In this document: one piece after another, positions 26,003-34,174 of the stretch
Numbering within the stretch: position 1 is the stretch's first letter
Layout: every line of letters starts with the position of its first letter
Source: DASZQL01 sp964391865
GTDB taxonomy: Bacteria > Planctomycetota > Phycisphaerae > Phycisphaerales > UBA1924
NCBI GenBank assembly: GCA_964391865.1
Contig: CAYMNQ010000006.1
Location: 62,001 to 126,000, forward strand
Reading direction: 5' to 3'
Length of the DNA: 64,000 nt
The notes under the pieces: generated by a model
Database searches by the model: none
What the model saw: the letters and a program-made list of their open reading frames with translations, nothing else
What the model was told of the DNA's origin: nothing
Program-made: the position numbers and the translations under genes

Positions 26003-28720
26003 CTACCTGCCATCCCCGACGATGACGAAGGCGGCCCAGTAGTACGGGGTGTCTTGGAAGGGGCGGTCGCTTGGCAGCTTCCCCTCGTCCGGATCCTGCG
26101 CCGAGTCGGTCTTCGGCTCTTTGGTTGCGGCTGCGGCGGGGTTCTGCCCGGGGGCTCTTTCCGCGGCAGCGTTCTGCATCCCTGCCCGGGCCAGTCTGCG
26201 GTTCCGCTCGCCGAGGGTCATGTGCCGGAGCGCGTGGCGGGCCTCTTTGAGGGCGTCGGGGAGGGGCATCTGCTGGCCCGGCGGGTACCGGCGGCACTTC
26301 GAGGGGGCTTTCTGGGGATCGCCGACGACCCGCTCTTCGTCGTGCATCCCCAGCAGCCCTTCGTACATCCTCGTCATCAGCCAAGCCGTGGTGGTGTCCG
26401 CGACGTTCCACTGGCTCGCGAGCACGCAGCGGGCACCCGCAGTAAAGAAGCCGATGGGCAACGCCATCGTGCTGTCACCAGTGCGCACACCTTTCGAGGT
26501 CTGGCACGCGCTCAGCGTCACCAGCTCGCAGCCATCGAGGTGACCGGTCCAGTTGAGGAGCGTGTCAAGACGCAGCTTGTCGTACGTCGTCGGATCGAAG
26601 CGCTCTTGCTGCTCGTTGGCTTCATCGCTCTTGCTCAGCAAGACGCACGAGCCCATGGGATCCGACGGGCCGGCGAGCTGTCCGTGGGTCGCCAGGTGAA
26701 GGAATCGCTTGCCCCGCGCGTGGCCGTGCACGGCGGGGATCGTGGCGTCGGGTCCCAGAAGCGGCTTGACCTCGCTCCCCGCTTTGCGGGCGAAGAGCTC
26801 AGCGATCCGCCGCGCTTCGATGCCGGCGTGGGGCAACTGCTTGAGCGTCCATCGATCGTCGACCCGCAGCACGGCTTCGAGCGGATCGTCCTCCGTGTGC
26901 CGCTGCTGGCCGGGCTCGGGCTTGTCGGGCGCAAGCCTGAGGTCGGGATCGCCCACGATGGTGGGGTCGTATGGCCCATCGACATTCCCACGCTCGCGGA
27001 GCATGGCGAAGATCGAGGCCGATGGCGCGTAGACCACCTGCGGATCGGCCACCGCCGGGACCTCGGCAATCTCGGCCAGCACATCGACGGGAACGCTGTG
27101 CAGCGGGCCCGAGGGGATGATCACCAGGCGCGTGGCACGCTCCGCCATCGTGCGGACGGAGTCAGGGAAGGCGAAGTTCATGAACTCCTTCGCCGCAGAC
27201 TCCATCTCGCGGATCTTCTGTCGCCCCGACAGGCCGTCAGCGCAGGTCTTCGCCGCCGCCTCGGCCTTCCTGATCTGCTCCTGGTCTTCACTCACGATGG
27301 TGCAGGCGACATCGCCCTTGCCCGGCGCCGGGATCGCCACCAGCGTGACCGCCATCGACGCCCAGCTGTAAAGCAGCACCAGCTCGCCGGGGCGGAGGAC
27401 TGACCGGATCTGATCGAGGCTCCGCGGCGCGGAGGCGGGCAGCAGCTCACGCTCCAGCGGCAGGAGTTGCTTCCGCAGCGCGGCCAACTCCTCGCCGAAC
27501 TGCTTCTGCGCCTCCGCCGGCAGCGAGGGATTGTTCAGCCGCATCTGCAGCTCGTTGGCACGGCGAGAGACATCGGTGAAGCGGTCGAGCTCCTGCTTCG
27601 ACCAGTGGCCACGAGCATGACGTTCCACCGCCAGATTCCCCCAATCAAAGCTCATCGGCTGCACCAGGTCCAGGATCGCCCGCGACGTCCCACGTTCGAT
27701 TGCGTCGACCACCGAGGAGGCGTCAAACACCAAAGAGGCGACACGCCCCAGCTTGATCCGCACCAGGCCCAGAAGTGCGGCAACCTTCTCAAGCGACAGC
27801 GCGCCGGCCATTTGCGCACGCTCAAGACCAGCGCGCCCATTGCATCGGAAAAAGTTAGCTCCGCTCAGCACCAAGTCCAGAATGGGTTCTGTCTCCCACA
27901 GCTTCCCACGTGAATACAACTCCAACGCAAGGTCATAACGCTCTGCGTGATCGTACAGAAGTTTGTCTTCAGGATAGTAAACTAGCGGCGTCGTAGAACA
28001 CTTGAGCTCCATGAAGCGTCCCACAATCTGCGGCCACTCCTTGGCACGCCTCGCACGCCAAAATCGCCACAGAAATCGGAGCAGCCCATTGTCATAGTCT
28101 CCAAAGTACAGCTTGTTCAGTGTATCGTTGGCCTCTTCATGGCCACACTTCGCTGCGAACAGCATCCACGCACCGGCCTCTACACGATCTCGCTTGCCGG
28201 ACACCCCAAACCATAACGCGAGCGAGTATGAATAGAATGCGCGCACATAGCCCATCATCGCTGCCTCTCGGAGGAGGGCGACGGCGCGTGCAGGGTTGTG
28301 ACTCTCACGTCGCCCCATCCAGAAGATCAGTCCGAGAAGACGCTTCGCCTCTGCGCGGCCGGCCTCGGCCAGAGGTTCTAGGATTTCAATTGCTTTCAGC
28401 TCATCCTTGCGAATGGGACCAAACCCGTCTTTGTAGTACTCCCCGAGTACTTCACGCGCTTCCGCATGACCAAGTGCGGCTGCCTGCTGTACGAGCTCCA
28501 CAGCTCGGTTGGGGTTGTACCAAGGCTCGTCCCTATTGCTGAGTCTTCCAGACAGTGCCAGCATGCATCGCGGGTCTCCCTGCTGAGCGCCAGCATCGTA
28601 CTCCCGAACCGCAGAGTCATAGTCGTCTCGGCGCAAACTCGCGAGGCGGCCGGATGCAAAGCGAGGTGACCGGGTGAAGCCGTCGATGCGAGGTCTCCTT
28701 GTGGCGGACGGGGTTTCCAA
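26003..28720 (-). CDS. Sel1-CHAT caspase-like protease
   Basis: A frame of up to 905 residues. Residues about 30-220 are Sel1-type repeats (HAEAREVLGEYYKDGFG, RAEAKRLLGLIFWMG, VRAFYSYSLALWFG). A linker is followed by a CHAT peptidase domain with His about 679 in LHLATHG and Cys about 739 in TLSACQTS, both intact. From about residue 290 on, it matches the CHAT protein encoded at 19760-23587, with long stretches identical at DNA level. The start is uncertain: the longest frame opens with TTG at 28720 without a ribosome site, while AAGGAG at 28695-28700 sits seven bases before an in-frame ATC at 28687. The YbjN-like gene lies 29 bases upstream on the same strand. Confidence 0.85.
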   Translation of the reverse strand: METPSATRRPRIDGFTRSPRFASGRLASLRRDDYDSAVREYDAGAQQGDPRCMLALSGRLSNRDEPWYNPNRAVELVQQAAALGHAEAREVLGEYYKDGFGPIRKDELKAIEILEPLAEAGRAEAKRLLGLIFWMGRRESHNPARAVALLREAAMMGYVRAFYSYSLALWFGVSGKRDRVEAGAWMLFAAKCGHEEANDTLNKLYFGDYDNGLLRFLWRFWRARRAKEWPQIVGRFMELKCSTTPLVYYPEDKLLYDHAERYDLALELYSRGKLWETEPILDLVLSGANFFRCNGRAGLERAQMAGALSLEKVAALLGLVRIKLGRVASLVFDASSVVDAIERGTSRAILDLVQPMSFDWGNLAVERHARGHWSKQELDRFTDVSRRANELQMRLNNPSLPAEAQKQFGEELAALRKQLLPLERELLPASAPRSLDQIRSVLRPGELVLLYSWASMAVTLVAIPAPGKGDVACTIVSEDQEQIRKAEAAAKTCADGLSGRQKIREMESAAKEFMNFAFPDSVRTMAERATRLVIIPSGPLHSVPVDVLAEIAEVPAVADPQVVYAPSASIFAMLRERGNVDGPYDPTIVGDPDLRLAPDKPEPGQQRHTEDDPLEAVLRVDDRWTLKQLPHAGIEARRIAELFARKAGSEVKPLLGPDATIPAVHGHARGKRFLHLATHGQLAGPSDPMGSCVLLSKSDEANEQQERFDPTTYDKLRLDTLLNWTGHLDGCELVTLSACQTSKGVRTGDSTMALPIGFFTAGARCVLASQWNVADTTTAWLMTRMYEGLLGMHDEERVVGDPQKAPSKCRRYPPGQQMPLPDALKEARHALRHMTLGERNRRLARAGMQNAAAERAPGQNPAAAATKEPKTDSAQDPDEGKLPSDRPFQDTPYYWAAFVIVGDGR

Positions 28721-28749
28721 TCAGCTGCGGGAGCGCGGGCACGCAAAGT

Positions 28750-29247
28750 TTACTCATCGAGCTTCGAGCAGCCGAACTCGGCGACGCAGTCCCCGACGAA
28801 GCTGTCGATGGCGGTGTCCAGGTCGTGGCTGGTGCGGCCGTCGGCCATCACGCGGGCGATGCGCTGGCGGGCGTCCGAGATGAACCCGGCGAAGTTCCAG
28901 ATGAAGCCCGCCAGTGACTCGTGGTCCAGTCTGCTCCCAGGGTAGTGGGAGTGCGCGGCCAGCGTGCCGCCCACCTGCGCGTGGAGGGCCAGCTTGTGGA
29001 AGAGGTGCTCGGCGTTGATGGTCATGCACTCCTTCAGCACCTGGCGGGCGTGCTCGCAGTCGGCGGAGACCTGTGGGAACTCGCCGCAGAAAAGCTGAAT
29101 GGTCGCGTCAATCTCACTTTCGACATGAACGAAAATGATGACGTGCTCGCCGTCGCACACGCACGGGAGCGCGATGGTCTCCGAATCGACATTGAAGAAC
29201 TTCAGGTCCGACTTCCGCAGCTGGTGCTTGACGAGGCTGATCTTCAT
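28750..29247 (-). CDS. YbjN-like protein upstream of Sel1-CHAT gene
   Basis: A 165-residue soluble protein with a YbjN/secretion-chaperone-like pattern: strands VKHQLRKSDLKFFNV and GEHVIIFVHVESEID at the start, helix VLKECMTINAEHLFHKLAL, strand GGTLAAHSHY and a long C-terminal helix region ending FGCSKLDE. Family assignment is weak; fold-level similarity to the protein at 19087-19497 is suspected. GGAG lies seven bases before the ATG at 29247. It is the first gene of a two-gene unit with the Sel1-CHAT protease (29-base gap), suggesting it acts with the protease, for instance as inhibitor or chaperone. Confidence 0.55.
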   Translation of the reverse strand: MKISLVKHQLRKSDLKFFNVDSETIALPCVCDGEHVIIFVHVESEIDATIQLFCGEFPQVSADCEHARQVLKECMTINAEHLFHKLALHAQVGGTLAAHSHYPGSRLDHESLAGFIWNFAGFISDARQRIARVMADGRTSHDLDTAIDSFVGDCVAEFGCSKLDE

Positions 29248-29508
29248 GGTGGTACTCCGCATGAGTGGCGGGAGGAGCACGTTGCCACGCGGCGCTGGTG
29301 TTGCCTCTCCCGGAGAGGATGACGCTGGCGGCTGGTGATCCGTGCGCGGAAAGGGACTGGAAATCGTGAAGTCGCGTTGCTGCCCACCGGGAGGAGGGCG
29401 ACAACGAGTTCAGACCAGTTTCACTCTGAAGAGGCGCACCAACTTGCGGTTCGAGGCGTCCTCCTCGGCGGGCGGGTTGCTTCCGCTCAGTCAATGGAGA
29501 TGCACACC

Positions 29509-30381
29509 ATGTCGAACAACAACGCCTCCGCAACTCCTGTCCGTCGACGCTGGATGTGGATTCCGGCCCTTGCGCTCGGAGTTGTGGCCGGTCGGGCACT
29601 CAGCCCGAAGTCGTCGGCCACGGTGTCTCACCAACGCAGCGAGCAGGTGCAGCCGCAGATGCTCATGCCCGGTGGTCTGCTGCCCCGTTCGGTGTACGAG
29701 ACCTTTTATACGAACGAGCCGCTCCGCGAAGGTGTCCTGACCGTCAGCGACCGCATCGTCCGGCTCGACGGGGAGATCGCCTCGGGCGTCGGCGATGAAA
29801 TCGTGCGGGAGATCGACCGCTACGTCGACATCGACCCCAAGGCACCGATCTTCCTGCTGATCGACAGCAGCCCCGGGGGCTCGGTGTTCGAGGGGCTGCG
29901 AATCCTCGACGCGATCAGGGCGTCGCCCGCTCCGGTGTACGTCGTGGCCAACAAGTACGCCTGCTCGATGGCGGCGCTGCTGGTGAGCCTGACCGATCAC
30001 TCGGTGATCCTGCCGAGCACGATCATCCTGCACCACGAGATGCGTGTGCAGGATCCGCCCAGCGGGTCGGTGCGTCAGCAGCGGGAGCTCGTTGAGCGAC
30101 TCAGCGAGACTTCCGCCCTGCTTCTGAACCCGCTCGCCGAACGCATGAAGACGACGCCGGAGGCCCTCACCGAGGAGTTCTACAAGCGCGATGTCGACGG
30201 CGATTGGCTTGAGCGGGGGGAGAAGGCGGTCGCTCTGGGGTGGGCCCGGCACGTCGTGAAGGCGGTTCGGCTGCCGCCGGGGCAGCGCTGGCGGGTCGAG
30301 AAGCCGGCAATGAAGCCGGATCAGGGCGGCGGCGAGCAGCAGCGCCTTGGTCTGGACTTCCGTCACGCGTCGGAACTCTGA
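29509..30381 (+). CDS. Membrane-anchored ClpP-like serine protease
   Basis: A 290-residue protein. Residues about 10-30 hold one hydrophobic segment (MWIPALALGVVAGRAL), placing it in the membrane. Residues about 75-260 form a ClpP/crotonase fold: IFLLIDSSPGGSVFEGLRIL, then nucleophile Ser about 153 in YACSMAAL, His about 175 in IILHHE, and the Asp in KRDVDGDWL, so a full triad is visible. Classical ClpP has no membrane anchor and is about 195-205 residues. ATG at 29509 is chosen for the GGAGA nine bases upstream. The next gene encodes a VirD4-like ATPase. It might be a signal-peptide-peptidase-like or ATPase-assisted protease; partner unknown. Confidence 0.75.
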   Translation: MSNNNASATPVRRRWMWIPALALGVVAGRALSPKSSATVSHQRSEQVQPQMLMPGGLLPRSVYETFYTNEPLREGVLTVSDRIVRLDGEIASGVGDEIVREIDRYVDIDPKAPIFLLIDSSPGGSVFEGLRILDAIRASPAPVYVVANKYACSMAALLVSLTDHSVILPSTIILHHEMRVQDPPSGSVRQQRELVERLSETSALLLNPLAERMKTTPEALTEEFYKRDVDGDWLERGEKAVALGWARHVVKAVRLPPGQRWRVEKPAMKPDQGGGEQQRLGLDFRHASEL

Positions 30382-30570
30382 TCGAACAGAGCGCGAGACG
30401 TTGCCCATGCCGTCCGGCGCGGCCGGGTGCATCGCAACCAAATCACCCGCGCGGCGCACCATTGGCCCGCGAGGAGCGTCCCTCGTTACGAAGTGACCCA
30501 GCAACTTGTCGGCGGCACACAAAGGCATGCCGCAACACATCGGCATCGACCTAGAAAGGATTGAGTAGCC

Positions 30571-32283
30571 ATGTCCCCCGATTCTCTCACCGCGCTTCAG
30601 AATGGGGCGCTCGTGCTCCTGATCGCGATCGCGTCGTTCATGGCTGTGCAGATCGTGCGGCCGCTGATCATGCTGGTCGCCCGGTGGTTCGGGCTGTCCA
30701 CGCCCAATCTCTACCTTGCGTTCCCGCGACTGCCGTGGCGCGTCTTCGCCCGTCCCTGCCTTTGGTTCGCAGCGAGGTTCGACGAGTTACTCTGTGCTGG
30801 CAAGCGGTCGACGGCGCGCTGGGCCGGGTGGTTCGAATCTCGGGCGCAGCTTCTGGGGCCCAGCGACATCTTCGTTGGCAACTGGAGGTGGTGCGGGCTC
30901 GGGATGTTCATGCCCGTCGGCGTGCCAGCGCGCCGGCACCTGTCCGTCATCGCCAGTTCAGGCGCGGGGAAGACCAACGCGCTGGTGAGCATGGTGTCGC
31001 AGTATGCCGGGAACGCACTGGTCATTGATCCCAAGGCCACCGTTACCAAGGCCCTTCTGCCTCGACTGGGCAACGGAGCCGCGGGCATCATCGGGAAGAA
31101 CCGCGGGGTGCTTGTGTTCGACCCGCGTGGAATCTCCGGCTTCACGTCGGCGCGGTGGAATCCGCTAGCAGAGGTGGAGGCTCAGGAGCAGCGTGAGCCT
31201 GGCGCAGCGGTGAGGTGGTGCGCAAAGATTGCTAACGTGCTCATTCCGGACGAGGGCATCGATCAGAGCTTCTTTACGAAGTCGGCTCGTGTTCTGATAC
31301 AGGGCATCTGCCTTCACGTGTTGAGCACGGAGCCGGATGGTCGCAGAACACTCGGTCGGGTACGCGAACTGCTGACCGAGGGCGATCGCGCTGCTCCAAC
31401 GGATGCGTGCCCTCACGATTTCCTCCGCCGAAAGATGAAGCACAATACCTCCTTCGGAGGGATGGTTCGCCGGAGCGCCGAATCGGTGTTTGGGGGGAGC
31501 TCGACCAGCTCGGCGGACGTTCTGGCGACTGCCCGGGCGCACACAGCGTTCCTTGACGACGGGGCGGTGCAGCACGCCCTGGAAGTCTCTGACTTCAGTC
31601 TTCTCGATGTGAAGTACGGCGACGTCTCGGTCTTTCTCACGGCGAGCGTGGGGGACCTGGCTGGCGAACTGTCCGGACTGTTTCGGCTGATGGTCACGAT
31701 GACGCTCGACCTGTTCGAGGCCAACAACCAGAAGCGGCCAAAGCACCCCACGCTGTTCGTGCTCGATGAGCTTCCCTCCATCGGGTACGTGGAGGCCATC
31801 GACCGTGGGCCCGCTGTCCTGCGGGGATACGGAGTAGCACTGGTGGCCGTGGCCCAGGACCTCGAGGTGCTGCAGAAGGCCTACCCACAGTCGTGGGGAG
31901 GCTTCCTCGGAAATGCCGAGGCGGTGCTCGCAATGGGCTCGAACCACCCGGAGACGCTCGAGTACTTCTCAAACATGCTGGGACAGAACACTTGCCGGTC
32001 CGTACTCGGCAAGAAACGTGGCAAGGGCAGCCCGCACGAAACCGAGCGGGATCGACCGCTCATGACCCCTGACCAGTTGAAGCGCTATTTCTCCGGGGAC
32101 AACATGGTGCTGTTCCGCTTCGGGCAGCGGCCGATGAAGTTGAAAGTGCCACACTACTTCAAGGAGTTGGCGGTCTTTGAATACGAGCCCGATCCGGGAT
32201 TCGCAGAGCCTACCGGGCGCGCGCTGATGCGGGCGTTGCTGCGGTCCGCCATCCCGGGCCCAGCGAACCATCAGACCCCGTAA
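30571..32283 (+). CDS. VirD4/TraG-type coupling ATPase
   Basis: A 570-residue membrane ATPase. One to two N-terminal hydrophobic segments (LVLLIAIASFMAVQIV, then LIMLVARWFG) precede a HerA/FtsK-like ATPase: Walker A SSGAGKTN near residue 130, Walker B LFVLDELPSIG near 400, and the family block GNAEAVLAMGSNHPETLEYFS. TraG/VirD4 proteins couple relaxosome DNA or effector proteins to type IV secretion channels. No relaxase or channel genes are present, so it may serve mobilisation by a helper element or have been reused with the ClpP-like protease 189 bases upstream. AAAGGA precedes the ATG. Confidence 0.85.
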   Translation: MSPDSLTALQNGALVLLIAIASFMAVQIVRPLIMLVARWFGLSTPNLYLAFPRLPWRVFARPCLWFAARFDELLCAGKRSTARWAGWFESRAQLLGPSDIFVGNWRWCGLGMFMPVGVPARRHLSVIASSGAGKTNALVSMVSQYAGNALVIDPKATVTKALLPRLGNGAAGIIGKNRGVLVFDPRGISGFTSARWNPLAEVEAQEQREPGAAVRWCAKIANVLIPDEGIDQSFFTKSARVLIQGICLHVLSTEPDGRRTLGRVRELLTEGDRAAPTDACPHDFLRRKMKHNTSFGGMVRRSAESVFGGSSTSSADVLATARAHTAFLDDGAVQHALEVSDFSLLDVKYGDVSVFLTASVGDLAGELSGLFRLMVTMTLDLFEANNQKRPKHPTLFVLDELPSIGYVEAIDRGPAVLRGYGVALVAVAQDLEVLQKAYPQSWGGFLGNAEAVLAMGSNHPETLEYFSNMLGQNTCRSVLGKKRGKGSPHETERDRPLMTPDQLKRYFSGDNMVLFRFGQRPMKLKVPHYFKELAVFEYEPDPGFAEPTGRALMRALLRSAIPGPANHQTP

Positions 32284-32411
32284 TCCGCTTGACCCAGACG
32301 AAGATAGCGTCGAATCCGCGCACCGCACCGACAGAAGCGCCGTCTCCATCCGTGGAGAGTCAGCGAGTGGCTGGTGATCCAACGCACCAGTATCAGAACC
32401 AAGGAGTACAA

Positions 32412-32672
32412 ATGTCCGACAAGTTTACTAACGGCATGAACACTCAGACTTTCAATAAGGCGGTCAGCGAGAGCGCCCATTCGAAGGGAGAGGCTGTGGC
32501 GCCGAAGATCGCCACACCGATGCCCGAAATGGCCCTTCGACCCGATGGTTCGGTCGTGAAGGACGTCCACACGCAGATCGATAACGCTGCGAGAGCCGAA
32601 CTGGCGAGGCTTGAAGCCCAGAAACGTGAGCAAGAGCAGTCGCAGAAGCGTGAAGAGGGGCGGTCACGGTAG
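32412..32672 (+). CDS. Small charged hypothetical protein
   Basis: An 86-residue protein, not recognised. The first 45 residues are polar; the last 35 form a strongly charged helix (NAARAELARLEAQKREQEQS). AAGGAG sits seven bases before the ATG at 32412, which supports real translation. It follows the VirD4-like gene by 129 bases on the same strand and may be part of its operon. Confidence 0.55.
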   Translation: MSDKFTNGMNTQTFNKAVSESAHSKGEAVAPKIATPMPEMALRPDGSVVKDVHTQIDNAARAELARLEAQKREQEQSQKREEGRSR

Positions 32673-32729
32673 CACGCCCCGCCGCCGAGCAAAGAATCAA
32701 GTGACCAAGTCCCTGTACTGGAGAAAGAC

Positions 32730-33098
32730 ATGCCCACTGAAGACGACATGAGCAAGCCAGCGCCGGAGATGTACTGCGTGCGGCCTTCACCGCACCAGTC
32801 CATTGATGATGCGCTGCAGTCTCGGCGAGTTCAGGACCTCGCACGTGCCCAAGAGAGCGCGAGCACCGCGGGAGGACTACTTGATGCAGTCGACGCCGCG
32901 CTACAAGCTCGCGATGCCGCGAAGCGCTCCCACGACGAAGCCCTGCGCGAGCACTTGTTGAAGGGGCATGGGCTGGTGCCGTACCAAGATGTCATCGCCG
33001 TGCACCCCGCACCGTCCATCGAGTGGCCGCTGGGTGTTCACATTCAGTTGCCCGAACGAGCCGTCAAGCAGGTCGAGGAACGGGGCCGTTCAAGATAG
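32730..33098 (+). CDS. Small hypothetical protein, last gene of island
   Basis: A 122-residue soluble protein, not recognised. It is mostly helical in the middle (DDALQSRRVQDLARAQESAS and AALQARDAAKRSHDEALREH), with a more strand-like C-terminal part (DVIAVHPAPSIEWPLGVHIQ). GGAGAAAGAC precedes the ATG. Same strand and spacing as the small gene before it, so probably cotranscribed. Confidence 0.5.
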   Translation: MPTEDDMSKPAPEMYCVRPSPHQSIDDALQSRRVQDLARAQESASTAGGLLDAVDAALQARDAAKRSHDEALREHLLKGHGLVPYQDVIAVHPAPSIEWPLGVHIQLPERAVKQVEERGRSR

Positions 33099-33203
33099 GG
33101 CGGAGGCTAAGCCCGATTCGGCTGTCGGATAGGCGACCAGCACCTTTCGTGAACAACAGGCTCTGAACCAGCAAGTGCTGGTCCGACCCGGATTTCGAAA
33201 TGC

Positions 33204-33235
33204 GGCGTGTCACCTCTCCCCACGGGTGACACGCC
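33204..33235. terminator. Hairpin at the right end of the island
   Basis: GGCGTGTCACC pairs over 11 bases with GGTGACACGCC around a ten-base loop. There is no T-tract, so it may be a terminator of the last island operon or a recombinase-related structure; it lies 105 bases from the right attachment core. Confidence 0.5.
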
Positions 33236-33339
33236 ATAACCAGTTGTCTGACAAGGGTTTATGCGCAATCAAGCCCCTCCAAAGGGTGACAAAACCGCCA
33301 CCTTTTCGCCCGTTTGCGACATCCTCTTCACCCTATGGT

Positions 33340-33783
33340 CGTGGGGTCATTCTCCGTTGAGATTGAGACGTGCATGACCCCCGCCGAACGAGGCTGGGCG
33401 GTTGTCGCGTCGCGCGTGGATTTGGCGGCGGTGGTGGGGGGCGGGGGGATGGCCGGTGCCGAGTAGCTCGAACCGCGCCGGCATGCGTCAGCACGCCGCG
33501 ATTGCCATCCCGGTTGGCTCGCTCACCGCGCGTCGAGGCCTGCCTCGACTTCCTCAACCCCCATCGCCAGTGGCCCCTCGGCGTCCATCGGCAAGGCCCG
33601 CACGAAGACTTTCACGCGCTTGGCGTCGAACTCCACCACCGCGCGCTCGACGCAGCGCCGGATCGCGGCGACGCGCTCCTCGGCCGGGCCGGAGCGCAGG
33701 ATTGGTTCGAGAGAGCGCAGCGACTCGTGAGCGTGCTCGGCGAGCGATCCGACGCGCTCGATCGCGAGCTCCGCACTGGTGAG
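33340..33783 (+). repeat. Right direct repeat (attR plus recombinase remnant)
   Basis: Gap-free match to 9660-10103. It begins with CGTGGGGTCATTCTCC, the tRNA-Glu end plus adjoining bases. Unlike the left copy no tRNA body precedes it: the bases before 33340 are unrelated. Confidence 0.85.
33523..33783 (-). pseudogene. Serine recombinase remnant, C-terminal 87 codons
   Basis: The minus-strand frame ends exactly like the island recombinase (FDAKRVKVFVRALPMDAEGP then LAMGVEEVEAGLDAR) and keeps the reading frame over about 85 codons with a few substitutions. To the right of 33783 the similarity stops abruptly, so the catalytic and DNA-binding parts are missing. It looks like the tail of the integrase of an older, related element. 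Confidence 0.8.
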
Positions 33784-34021
33784 CGCCAAGAAGGGCCGCA
33801 GCATTCTGGCGTGCATCGCGTACTTGAACGAAGAGAACGCCATGCAGTCGGTGCTGGAGTCGATGTTCCCCGGCATGGTCATCGCCTATCCCGGCTCGAA
33901 CCCGTCATCGTGGGAACTGGTCCGGACGTGTCCGTCGGTCAAGCTCAAGTTCAGCCATCGACCCGGCGCGCCGGACCGCATTAATCGGGCGGACGATGGG
34001 CGGCAGCGGAAGCGGGCGTGA
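33779..34021 (+). pseudogene. Fragment of an unknown gene after the recombinase remnant
   Basis: An 80-codon frame with coding-like character (ILACIAYLNEENAMQSVLES, then PGMVIAYPGSNPSSWELV) joined directly to the remnant at its 5' side. No family recognised and no ribosome site, so it is most likely the 3' part of a gene cut by the event that removed the old element. Confidence 0.4.
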
Positions 34022-34119
34022 ATGGAGATATCGGGCTGTCGCTCAGTTCTGGGTGTTCAGCCGCGTTTGGGGGGGCGATCATCGCACATCTTTGTGTCGA
34101 TTGATGCCGAATAGTCACA

Positions 34120-34163
34120 AAAACGGCTCGGACAGGACACCTCACATGGGCGGCGTCCGAGCC
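34120..34163 (-). terminator. Rho-independent terminator of the kinase gene
   Basis: On the minus strand a nine-base-pair stem (GGCTCGGAC / GTCCGAGCC, 21-base loop) is followed by GTTTTTGTG. It lies just downstream of the Ser/Thr kinase stop. Confidence 0.75.
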
Positions 34164-34174
34164 GCATGCCGAAG

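Larger units (their letters stand above)
9660..33350. mobile_element. Genomic island inserted at tRNA-Glu, about 24 kb
   Basis: The island is bounded on the left by the tRNA-Glu 3' end and a serine recombinase gene, and on the right by a second copy of CGTGGGGTCATTCTCC with adjoining sequence. Its cargo differs from the housekeeping genes outside: terminase-like genes, methyltransferases, CHAT proteases, a ClpP-like protease and a VirD4-like ATPase. The exact crossover base cannot be fixed; the shared core is taken as 9660-9675 and 33340-33355. No relaxase or type IV secretion genes are seen, so it is at most mobilisable. Confidence 0.8.

Noticed and set aside
19760..28720. Type III-E CRISPR locus because of the TPR-CHAT protease.
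   Set aside because: No repeat-spacer array, no gRAMP/Cas7-11 and no cas1/cas2 are present in the window.
9660..33350. A complete integrative conjugative element because of the VirD4-like gene.
   Set aside because: No relaxase, no VirB-type channel genes and no clear origin of transfer were found.
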